A stretch of DNA of 7,324 nucleotides, from NCBI GenBank assembly GCA_029213105.1, contig JARGNS010000185.1, forward strand, positions 1 to 7,324, given 5' to 3'. Below, piece by piece: positions 1 through 6,216 of this stretch. The position numbers were made by a program, and so were the translations under genes. Within the stretch, counting starts at the first letter, position 1; each line of letters opens with the position of its first letter. The DNA comes from Planctomycetota bacterium. Lineage in GTDB: Bacteria > Planctomycetota > PLA2 > JAEUHO01. A model generated the notes under the pieces. It did no database searches. It saw only the letters and a program-made list of their open reading frames with translations, and was not told the origin of the DNA.

Positions 1-133
1 CCCGTGCTGGTGGCGCCATGTGGTCAAAGTGAGACACTGTTTCGTGGCATGGCCGTGCATTGGTGCGGGCCTTTCCACAAGCTGCTTGGGTGAGTTTGCC
101 AATCCGGCCAGCGTGTAGGGGCGCTGCCGGACC

Positions 134-139
134 GGAGGG
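134..139 (+). promoter_or_regulatory. Shine-Dalgarno site of the SdrD-B-like gene
   Basis: GGAGGG lies six bases before the ATG at 146. It supports that start, which is followed at once by a typical signal peptide. No convincing -35/-10 pair could be found in bases 1-133, so the promoter is unplaced and may lie outside the window. Confidence 0.75.
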
Positions 140-145
140 ATCGAG

Positions 146-1888
146 ATGAAGGTGTTGCGCACCACGTTGGGGCTTGCGGGCCTGTTCTGCCTGCTGTTGG
201 CGACCGCTGCCGCGGCCCAGGCTGATGAGTTCTTTGGTCGGGTCTACGAGAACAAGGACCAGTCGCCGTTGTTCCAGCCGGGGGTCGATGCCCCCCTGGA
301 GAACGTCCAGGTGTTCCTCGTGGACAAGAACAGGGAGCTCGGCCAGCCGGGCTTCATCCTGGACTCCGTGTTCACGAATGCCGCCGGGGAGTACTCCTTC
401 CCCGACCAGCCGCTGAACGAGAACGTCGAGATCCGTCTCCTCACGCTCAACACGGTGCGGATTCCGGGGGATCCCCTCCCGCCCGAGAGCTACCCGCTCG
501 TCGTCAAGACCGTCTACCAGACGATGAACTACGATCCCGCCCGGGATCCGACGAACACGCCCCCGCCGGCCAATCCGCAGCCGGCCATGCCGGTCAGCCA
601 GAGCGGCCCGGACTCCCTGGGCATGCCGCGCGACGAGGGCAAGCCCTCCTCCGGCCCCATGTCGACGACGCAGCCGATCACGGAGCGCCACAAGAGCGAC
701 TTCCCGGCCAGCCGCAGCAGCCCCGAGGATGACCCCACGGTGCCCCAGGACGAGGACTTCGTCTTCGGTGTCCTCTACCGCGACGTCGGGGCCCAGGACG
801 GCGGCTACCAGGAGACCGACGAGAACGTCCCCCTCGCCTTCGTGCAGCTGACCGTGAATACGCCCGCCGGCAGCACCACGTACGAGACGCGGACGGGCGA
901 GTTCGGCTTCCAGTTCAACACGCCCAAGCTCGTGCCCGTGGCGGTGCCGAACACGGACCCGACGCGCTGGGCCGCCCCGTTCGTGCAGATCCAGTGGAAG
1001 CTGACCGCCGGGGAGGCCTACAGCGACCCGGTCTCGATCAACGCGAAGCTCGATCCCGACGACAGCGCCCCGGGCGCGGATACGACCGTCTTCTATGACT
1101 CGCAGTTCATCAACGTCGGCACCAAGTTCGGCAGCATCACGGGCGTCGTCTTCGGCGACAAGACGCCCTACGACGGCGTGCAGGATGGCGAGGAAACCGC
1201 CATCGCCGGCGCCAGCGTGCGCCTGCTCGACGGCATGGGGCAGCCCGTGGCCGGCGCGACGGATGTGACGGACGGTGACGGCAAGTACGACTTCGCCAAC
1301 CTGCCTGACGGCGGCTACACGGTCGAGGTCACGCCCGCGGGCAGTGATGCGGCCGTGACGGTCCCGACCGCGATCGTGGGCGGCACGGACGCCGTCGAGA
1401 ACGTGGCCATCCAGATCGTGGATGGCGGCGGCAACGGCAACGGCAACGGCAACGGTGGCAACGGCACCGTCTGCGACGCCGACAGCTGCCTGCGCGGCCC
1501 CCTGCACGAGGTCGTCATGGAGGCGGACCTCTGGGTGGGCGCGGCGCCGGCGACGATCGACGTCTCGAGCACGCTCTACGACGGCTGCACCACTCGTGCC
1601 GGCGTCATGGACACCGTGAGCCTGGCCTACGCCGGCGGGGCCTTCCCGGGGACCGTCCAGGGCATGGATGGCGTCCTCTCCATCGAGGATGTCCGCATGG
1701 CCACGGGCAGTGGCTGGGCGACCGTGCGTCTGCGCATGACGGCGGCCGTCGGCGCGTTCGCCGACGGCTCCTTCGGCTCCGACCCGCGGCGCCTCGACCT
1801 GAAGCTCAACGGCCGCCGTACGATCGTCTGCGCTTTGTCTGCGACACGACCCGGCCCGGCGGGCGCTTCGGCACCTACCGCGTGCTGA
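146..1888 (+). CDS. Secreted multi-domain SdrD-B/Cna-B-like surface protein (frame broken near its C-terminus)
   Basis: As read, this is a 580-residue protein, probably exported to the cell surface or medium. Residues 1-26 form a Sec signal peptide: Lys2 and Arg5, a Leu/Ala-rich core, and a likely cleavage after AQA before DEFF. Three beta-sandwich-like segments follow, at about 27-130, 203-325 and 330-425. Each has the style of SdrD-B/Cna-B or carboxypeptidase-regulatory-like domains; the third is clearest, with GVQDGEETAIAGASVRLLD and DGDGKYDFANLPDGGYTVEV. A Pro/Ser-rich linker (about 135-200) separates the first two. A Gly/Asn linker (426-440) precedes a C-terminal module with cysteines at 443 and 448. 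The last 23 or so residues (from about 558) do not resemble the rest of the domain, while the frame used by the downstream segment reads sensibly from about 1819. The natural product was therefore probably about 668 residues, ending at 2151. Such domains are usually structural stalks or adhesins; no enzyme motif is visible. The export and domain type are fairly secure; the precise role is unknown. Confidence 0.85.
   Translation: MKVLRTTLGLAGLFCLLLATAAAAQADEFFGRVYENKDQSPLFQPGVDAPLENVQVFLVDKNRELGQPGFILDSVFTNAAGEYSFPDQPLNENVEIRLLTLNTVRIPGDPLPPESYPLVVKTVYQTMNYDPARDPTNTPPPANPQPAMPVSQSGPDSLGMPRDEGKPSSGPMSTTQPITERHKSDFPASRSSPEDDPTVPQDEDFVFGVLYRDVGAQDGGYQETDENVPLAFVQLTVNTPAGSTTYETRTGEFGFQFNTPKLVPVAVPNTDPTRWAAPFVQIQWKLTAGEAYSDPVSINAKLDPDDSAPGADTTVFYDSQFINVGTKFGSITGVVFGDKTPYDGVQDGEETAIAGASVRLLDGMGQPVAGATDVTDGDGKYDFANLPDGGYTVEVTPAGSDAAVTVPTAIVGGTDAVENVAIQIVDGGGNGNGNGNGGNGTVCDADSCLRGPLHEVVMEADLWVGAAPATIDVSSTLYDGCTTRAGVMDTVSLAYAGGAFPGTVQGMDGVLSIEDVRMATGSGWATVRLRMTAAVGAFADGSFGSDPRRLDLKLNGRRTIVCALSATRPGPAGASAPTAC
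1430..1453 (+). repeat. GGCAAC hexanucleotide repeat (4 units) encoding a Gly-Asn linker
   Basis: Four perfect GGCAAC units, then GGT GGC AAC GGC, encode a flexible Gly/Asn linker between the third beta-domain and the C-terminal cysteine-containing module. Whole-codon hexamers can change copy number without breaking the frame, so linker length may vary between strains. Confidence 0.85.
1811..1818 (+). other. Probable single-base deletion or frameshift in the SdrD-B-like gene
   Basis: The upstream frame reads sensibly to LDLKLNGR. From about 1819 the other frame reads YDRLRFVCDTTRPGG and continues to the stop at 2149-2151. Sharing one C at position 1816 joins them as LKLNGRPYDRLRF, so one base appears to be missing within the GC-rich string ggccgccg. 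No slippery heptamer is present, which argues against programmed frameshifting. A sequencing or assembly error, or a recent mutation, are the main options. Confidence 0.7.
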
Positions 1889-2151
1889 GCACCCTGAGCC
1901 GCGACGCCTGGGCGGACTGCACGGGCTTCGAGGTGCCGCCGGCACCGCAGCCGCCCACGTGCCAGCCGCGGTGCTACCCGCCGAAGAAGTCGGGCAAGAG
2001 CAGCGGCAAGAGCTCGGGCAAGAGCAGCGGCAAGAGCTCAGGCAAGAGCCGCAAGGCGCCGGCGAAGTACAAGAAGGCCAAGAAGACGGTCCGCAAGCAC
2101 AAGCGCAGCAAGAAGAAGCGTCGCAGCTGGTCGCGCTGGCGCCGGCGCTAG
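1882..2151 (+). CDS. Out-of-frame C-terminal part of the secreted SdrD-B-like protein: Cys-containing segment plus basic SGKS tail
   Basis: This is the open part of the frame after the break, with a GTG at 1882 overlapping the TGA at 1886-1888. I do not regard it as an independent gene: there is no Shine-Dalgarno site at the GTG, and meaningful sequence continues upstream in the same frame to about 1819. It contributes a short segment with Cys residues (WADC, PTCQPRC) that, with those upstream, suggest disulfides in an exported domain. A proline-rich stretch follows, then five SGKS repeats and a tail of about 33 residues dominated by Lys and Arg, ending WSRWRRR. The tail looks like histone H1 or other nucleic-acid-binding tails in composition. 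In an exported protein it could equally bind anionic envelope polymers, LPS or extracellular DNA. Joined to the upstream part, the product would be about 668 residues. If read as a separate gene it would be an 89-residue basic protein of unknown function. Confidence 0.6.
   Translation: MLSTLSRDAWADCTGFEVPPAPQPPTCQPRCYPPKKSGKSSGKSSGKSSGKSSGKSRKAPAKYKKAKKTVRKHKRSKKKRRSWSRWRRR
1990..2049 (+). repeat. 12-bp tandem repeat (5 units) encoding Ser-Gly-Lys-Ser
   Basis: Five tandem 12-bp units of the type tcgggcaagagc alternate TCG/AGC/TCA as the first Ser codon, giving SGKS five times in a row. The alternation produces an almost exact 24-bp higher-order unit, which points to duplication of a two-unit block. 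All changes are in frame. The repeat starts the basic tail and could expand or contract without frameshift. Confidence 0.85.
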
Positions 2152-2172
2152 CGGCCCGGCGCAACGGACTGC

Positions 2173-2202
2173 TGGACACGGCCCTCCCTCGCTCCCGATA
2201 CT
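2173..2202 (+). promoter_or_regulatory. Possible sigma70-type promoter for the TPR-CHAT gene
   Basis: TGGACA (2173-2178, 5 of 6 to TTGACA) and GATACT (2197-2202, 4 of 6 to TATAAT) are separated by 18 bases in the gap between the two large genes. Transcription would begin near 2209, about 30 bases before the ATG at 2242. The match is modest, and such boxes are not well characterised in this lineage. Confidence 0.3.
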
Positions 2203-2203
2203 G

Positions 2204-2236
2204 GGCCCCGCTCGGGGGAGCGTGTGTGGGGGGGCC
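2204..2236 (+). promoter_or_regulatory. Potential hairpin in the leader of the TPR-CHAT gene that covers the G-rich ribosome-binding region
   Basis: GGCCCC (2204-2209) can pair with GGGGCC (2231-2236). An inner stem GCTC (2210-2213) can pair with GAGC (2218-2221) across a GGGG loop. The outer stem would sequester much of the G-run at 2228-2234, the only plausible ribosome-binding stretch before the ATG at 2242. There is no T-run, so it is unlikely to be an intrinsic terminator. In DNA this GC-rich, such pairing can occur by chance. Confidence 0.3.
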
Positions 2237-2241
2237 GGTCC

Positions 2242-5200
2242 ATGATCCGCTGTCTCGCTGCGGCCCTCCTGCTGTGTGCCTTCGGGCTGGCGCCTGCCCT
2301 GGGCGCGGAGCCGCCCCCCGTGAAGCCTGCGGCGGATGCCGCGCGCAAGGCGGCGGATGACCCCAAGGGCCTGCGCGCCCTGGTGACCGCCCCCGAGCCG
2401 GACGCCTGGCTCGTGGCGGCCGAGCTGCTGCGGGCCGGGGAATCCAAGGTCGCCCGGGCGCGTGCCGCCGCCGGCAAGGCCCCGGGGGGGGCGGGCCTGG
2501 CCGCCGCGGTCGAGGCCTCGCGCGCCCCGGCGGCGACCCTTGCCGCTCTCACGAAGGCCCACGCCGACTCCGGCCGCGCGGCTTGGAAGGATGTCGTCGC
2601 CGCCCTCGAGGGCCTGGCGCCGGGGACGGGCCTTCACGTGGTCGAAGCCGCGTGGCTGGCGGCGCGTGCGCGTGACGAGCTCGCGTTCGATGACACGGCC
2701 AGCGCGCGCAGGTTGCGGCTGGAGGCCGCCGACCTCTACCGCACGGCGGGCGAGGCCGCGGAGACCCTGGGCTGGTCTCGGCGGGCGTCCGAGGCCTACG
2801 AGGGGGCCGGGCGCATGCTCTGGTTCGTGAACGAGAAGCCCCGGGCGCCGGCCATGAAGGCGTTGTTCCAGCAGCACCTGGCGATGGAGGTCGCGCTGGG
2901 CTCGACCGCGGGCCAAGGCCGCGCCCACTACCGCGTGGCGGTGGCGCTGGAGGCACTTGAGCAGGACGACGCGGTGCTCGTGCGCCTTGACCTGGCGACG
3001 CCGCTGCTGGCCAAGGCCAAGGACAGCGAGTACCGGGCCAAGGCCCTGGGCCTGCGGGCCGATGTGTTGGGCCGCCGGGGACGCCTCGCCGAGGCCTACC
3101 GCCTCAACTGCGAGGCCGCGGGCGTCCTGCGTGCGCCGAGCGTCGAGGGCCTGCCGCGGCGCTTCCATGCCAAGCCCGGGCGCCTGGTGAGCAGCCTCAT
3201 CGACCGCCTGCTGGGCTGCGCGGCCCTGGCGGAGAGGCAGGGTGACCTCGAGGAGGCCGGGGAGAAACAGCAGGAGGCCGCCCGCCGGGCCGAGGCTGCG
3301 CAGGACCGCTGGCTGCAGTTCAAGGTCGCGGCCTTCAGTGCCTTGCTCGCCGGAGAGCGCCATCGCCTCGACGGAGCCTTCGCCAAGGCGCGCGCGGCTT
3401 ACGACGAGGCCCTGCGCATCTACGACGGCCTGAACCTCGCGGCCGAGGCTGCGGACGTGCGCCGGCGGATCACGGAGCTGCTGCGGGCACGCGGCGAGTT
3501 GTCCGCCGCCGTGACGATGGCGACCGAGATGGTCGCTGCCGTGCGGAAGCAATGCGGGCGCGCGGCGTTGGCACGCGCCCTGCTCGTGATGGCACGTATC
3601 TACATGGACATGGGCGATCTCGATGGCGCCGACGCGCCGCTCGTTGAGGCGGTGGCCTTGGCCGAGATGCAGGGAGACCTCGAACTCGTCGGCTACGCAT
3701 CCCTCGAGCGGGCCGGATGGTGGCGGGCGCGGGGCAAGCTTGGCAAGAGCCTCTCGCTGCTCGAGCAGGCCTTGCGCGAAACTGCCGGTCACGATCTCAC
3801 GGAGCTGCGGGCGATGCTCCAGCTGGAACTGGCGGTGTTGCTTGTGCGCCTCGGCGAGCACGATCGTGCGGAGATCCTGCTGGCAGAGGCTGTAGCCTCG
3901 TTCGAAGCCATCAAGCATCTGAGGGGGCAGGGTGATGTTGCTCGTGCCCAGGCCTTCTTCCTCTATCAGGCTGGTCGACTTGCGGAGGCGCGTACCACCC
4001 TGCAGCGGCTGGTCGCCCTTCAGGAACGCGCAGGGAACCCTGTTGGCGTTGTCCTCGCACGGAGAATCCTCGCCTTCGTCTGCTTCGACCTCGAGCGCTA
4101 CAAGGAGTCGCGCGAGCATTGGCAGGCCGTGGCGGATGGCGCGACGGCCACCGGGGACACGTCCCTAGGCCTCCACGCCCAGCTTGGCATGGCGCGGGCT
4201 CGCTATTGGGGGGGCGACCGGACCGGCGGGCGGCAGGCCCTGCTGGAGGCGCTCGGCGAGGCACGCAAGAGTGAGGATCCTGAAATCGAGGCGTCGGCGG
4301 AGCTGGCCCTGGCCCAGGTCCTCTACCGTGAGAACGACGATGCGGGCGCCATGGCCCATGCCGACAGCGGTCTGGCGTTGGTCAGCAAGTACGCCCTCGA
4401 CCTGGCCGAGGGCGAGGACGCCGCCTTGCGCAGTGCGTTCATCACCGAGCTCTACGCCGTGGGGGCCAAGGCCGCGCTCTCGAGCCAGTCGCCCGCGGAT
4501 CTCTACCGCTTCATGGAGCGCGCCCGCGCGTCCACCCTGACGTCGATGCTCGACGGCGCGGATTCCATGCGCGGCGTCGAGCTCTCCGAGGAACTGCAGG
4601 CCGCCGAAGCCAAGGCCCGCGCGGCGACCGCCGCCGGCCGGGCCAGCCTGAAGCGCGCCAAGCGCCGCCGCAGCCCCGCGAAGATCCGTGCCGCGCGCAA
4701 GGAGTTGCGCGCCGCCCAGGTGGCGCTACGCGACGTCTTGCGCACCATCCGTCGTGAGGTCCGCGGCGCGGCGGCCATCGACGCGGACCAGCTCGTCGCG
4801 TGGACGGACGTCCAGAAGGAGCTCGCTCCGGCGGATGTCCTCCTGATCTACGGCACCGTCGAACGGCATGTCGATGGCAAGGCCGAGGAGCGCCTGATCG
4901 CGGTGCGCATCGCCAAGAAGGGCCAGCCGACCATCGTGGACGTCGCCTCGGCGCAGGCCGTCCAGGGCGCGCTGGAAGCCCTCATGAAGCCCGAGGGCGA
5001 TGGCGTGGTCGCCGGCAAGGAGGCCGCCCTGGCGAAGCTCGTCTTCCGGGGCATCGATCGCAAGGGTGCCACGCGGCTGCTCATCTCGCCGGGGGACAGC
5101 CTCCCGCTCGTGCCCTTCGGTCTGCTCGACAAGACCCGGGATGTCGCGCTGCTTCCGTCCGCCTCCACGTTCGCGCTCCTCAAGGCCACGGCCACCCAGG

Positions 5201-5844
5201 CCGGCAGCCGGATCCTCGGGATCGGCAACCCGATCTACGGCAACCGGGAGGGGAGCGACCTGCCTCCGCTCTACGAGTCGGCGGACGAGATCAAGGCCAT
5301 CGCCAAGGACCCCAAGGATCACCTGCTGGGCAAGCAGGCCACGGAGACGCGCTTCTTCGAGCGCATCGCGGACGGCCATCGCTGGCGCGCCATCCACTTC
5401 GCCTGCCACGGGCTCGTCGACCCCGCTGGTCGGACGCAGCCCTCGCTCGCGCTCACGGCGGACGCCGAGAACGATGGCTTCCTCACCGCCCGCGAGATCT
5501 TCAACCTCTCCATCCCCGCGGATCTCGTCACCCTCTCGGCTTGCGAGACGGGGCGCGGCAAGATCATCCGCGGCGAGGGGCTGGCGGGGCTCATGCGGGC
5601 CTTCATGCAGGCCGGTGCACCACGCGTCCTCTGCTCGCTCTGGAAGGTCGAGGACGAGGCGACGGCCGAGCTGATGAAGCACTTCTACCGGACGTGGAAG
5701 GACGGGGCGGGTGGCGTCTCGGCGGCCACGGCCCTGCGCCAGGCCCAGGCACACATCCGCGCCCTCGGCGAGTCCGGCAAGCACCCGGCGTGGAAGCACC
5801 CCGACTACTGGGCGGCCTGGGTCCTCTGGGGGCTGCCCGACTAG
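2242..5844 (+). CDS. Exported TPR-CHAT (caspase-like) peptidase
   Basis: This is a 1200-residue protein with a CHAT domain (Caspase HetF Associated with TPRs), a cysteine-peptidase fold. The ATG at 2242 was chosen over a GTG at 2224 because a Sec signal peptide begins there: Arg3, a Leu/Ala core, and likely cleavage after ALGA (residue 22) before EPPP. Residues of about 30-770 are Ala/Leu/Glu-rich TPR-like helical repeats, with clear units near 267-300, 445-478 and 568-600. A basic, Arg/Lys-rich probable coiled coil spans about 780-842. The CHAT domain spans about 860-1200 in canonical order: LLISPGDSLPLVPFGLLD, LLPSAS, GIGNPIYG, HFACHG with His1056 as expected catalytic residue, LVTLSACETGRG with Cys1101, GEGLAGLMRAFMQAGAPRVL, SLWKVEDEATA, and a C-terminal HPDYWAAWVLWGLPD. 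Both dyad residues are present, so it looks active. CHAT proteins are generally proteases whose TPR part senses partners; substrate and trigger here are unknown. It starts 90 bases after the SdrD-B-like gene, and both products appear exported. Its stop TAG directly abuts a palindromic element. Codon use is locally odd at 3841-4080. Confidence 0.93.
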   Translation: MIRCLAAALLLCAFGLAPALGAEPPPVKPAADAARKAADDPKGLRALVTAPEPDAWLVAAELLRAGESKVARARAAAGKAPGGAGLAAAVEASRAPAATLAALTKAHADSGRAAWKDVVAALEGLAPGTGLHVVEAAWLAARARDELAFDDTASARRLRLEAADLYRTAGEAAETLGWSRRASEAYEGAGRMLWFVNEKPRAPAMKALFQQHLAMEVALGSTAGQGRAHYRVAVALEALEQDDAVLVRLDLATPLLAKAKDSEYRAKALGLRADVLGRRGRLAEAYRLNCEAAGVLRAPSVEGLPRRFHAKPGRLVSSLIDRLLGCAALAERQGDLEEAGEKQQEAARRAEAAQDRWLQFKVAAFSALLAGERHRLDGAFAKARAAYDEALRIYDGLNLAAEAADVRRRITELLRARGELSAAVTMATEMVAAVRKQCGRAALARALLVMARIYMDMGDLDGADAPLVEAVALAEMQGDLELVGYASLERAGWWRARGKLGKSLSLLEQALRETAGHDLTELRAMLQLELAVLLVRLGEHDRAEILLAEAVASFEAIKHLRGQGDVARAQAFFLYQAGRLAEARTTLQRLVALQERAGNPVGVVLARRILAFVCFDLERYKESREHWQAVADGATATGDTSLGLHAQLGMARARYWGGDRTGGRQALLEALGEARKSEDPEIEASAELALAQVLYRENDDAGAMAHADSGLALVSKYALDLAEGEDAALRSAFITELYAVGAKAALSSQSPADLYRFMERARASTLTSMLDGADSMRGVELSEELQAAEAKARAATAAGRASLKRAKRRRSPAKIRAARKELRAAQVALRDVLRTIRREVRGAAAIDADQLVAWTDVQKELAPADVLLIYGTVERHVDGKAEERLIAVRIAKKGQPTIVDVASAQAVQGALEALMKPEGDGVVAGKEAALAKLVFRGIDRKGATRLLISPGDSLPLVPFGLLDKTRDVALLPSASTFALLKATATQAGSRILGIGNPIYGNREGSDLPPLYESADEIKAIAKDPKDHLLGKQATETRFFERIADGHRWRAIHFACHGLVDPAGRTQPSLALTADAENDGFLTAREIFNLSIPADLVTLSACETGRGKIIRGEGLAGLMRAFMQAGAPRVLCSLWKVEDEATAELMKHFYRTWKDGAGGVSAATALRQAQAHIRALGESGKHPAWKHPDYWAAWVLWGLPD

Positions 5845-6016
5845 GGCTTGTCTGAAAAGCCCTCCTGCTGCGCCGGGCGATCCTCTCGCGACCCGTGCCC
5901 CAACGGCGAAGTGTCTCCTCAACGTGCAGGAGCACGCCTCCGGGGCACTTCTTCGTCGTGGCTACGGCTCGCTTCGGCCTCCCCCGGCTCGCGACGGAGT
6001 GTTTTCAGACACAGCC
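5845..6016. mobile_element. 172-bp palindromic MITE-like element with terminal inverted repeats
   Basis: The ends are GGCTTGTCTGAAAA (5845-5858) and TTTTCAGACACAGCC (6002-6016), reverse complements apart from one extra base. Symmetry continues inward: GAAGTG (5908-5913) pairs with CACTTC (5946-5951), and at the exact centre CGTGC (5923-5927) pairs with GCACG (5932-5936) around an AGGA loop. The intervening arms are imperfectly complementary, so one strand could form a long cruciform or hairpin. TAG lies on both sides (5842-5844 and 6017-6019), and CTAGG is seen at both borders, consistent with a 3-4 bp target duplication. Short TA-containing duplications are typical of IS5-family and related elements. 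No transposase or credible ORF lies inside, so it would be non-autonomous. It follows the CHAT gene immediately and its stem could also act as a transcript-stabilising or terminating structure. Alternatives are a REP-like palindrome or the remnant of a longer insertion sequence. Confidence 0.7.
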
Positions 6017-6204
6017 TAGGCGTGCCGCGCGTGCGCGCGAGGGCCGCGTGTAAGGCCGGTCTGTAAGGTGCGCCTTCCACTTCGCCACGCGGTCCGGCCC
6101 CAGGACGCCCCGTGCGGCCCAAGTCGACCGAAGCGACGCCCCGCCGGGTTCGGCAGGCGGCTTGCAGTAGGGCAGGGATCACTCCGCGCACCGGGTCCGC
6201 CCGG
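6017..6204. other. Intergenic leader without a supported gene
   Basis: Between the palindromic element and the Shine-Dalgarno site of the GYF_2 gene I see no convincing gene. A GTG at 6112 opens the same frame as the GYF_2 protein, but the 35 extra residues it would add are basic and low in pattern, with no ribosome binding site. A small GCCG/CGGC hairpin lies at 6143-6154 and TGTAAGG occurs twice (6049-6055 and 6062-6068). No clear promoter or intrinsic terminator was found. Confidence 0.5.
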
Positions 6205-6213
6205 AAAGGAGCT
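6203..6213 (+). promoter_or_regulatory. Strong Shine-Dalgarno site that fixes a CTG start for the GYF_2 gene
   Basis: GGAAAGGAGCT is close to the ideal anti-16S complement. Its AGGAG core (6207-6211) lies five bases before an in-frame CTG at 6217. No ATG, GTG or TTG lies at the right distance, so the site points to CTG as initiator and against the distant GTG at 6112. Confidence 0.65.
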
Positions 6214-6216
6214 CCC

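Noticed and set aside
1..133. Promoter, partial upstream gene or RNA gene before the first CDS
   Set aside because: No -35/-10 pair with correct spacing and no tRNA-like or other RNA structure was seen; stop codons and the short length give no support for a partial gene.
1805..1830. Programmed ribosomal frameshift in the surface protein gene
   Set aside because: No X XXY YYZ heptamer and no clear stimulatory stem were seen; a lost base is simpler.
1990..2049. CRISPR-like direct repeats
   Set aside because: The units are contiguous 12-bp in-frame repeats without spacers and encode SGKS.
2224..2241. GTG start for the CHAT gene six codons upstream
   Set aside because: The GGGGGAG before it is too close, and the signal peptide starts cleanly at the ATG at 2242.
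1959..2360. Plus-strand open frame of 133 codons rich in Gln and Glu
   Set aside because: It is the shifted reading of the SGKS/Lys repeat region and crosses into the signal peptide of the CHAT gene.
2038..4119. Long minus-strand open frame of 693 codons opposite the CHAT gene
   Set aside because: It is antisense to a clearly coding TPR region. Its product is rich in Arg, Gly, Ala and His without domain pattern, as expected for shadow frames in GC-rich DNA.
4726..5922. Minus-strand open frame of 398 codons opposite the CHAT domain
   Set aside because: It overlaps the best conserved part of the CHAT gene in antisense and runs into the palindromic element; no recognisable motif.
6112..6216. 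GTG start that extends the GYF_2 protein by 35 residues
   Set aside because: There is no ribosome binding site there, the added residues match no pattern, and a strong Shine-Dalgarno site lies inside the extension.
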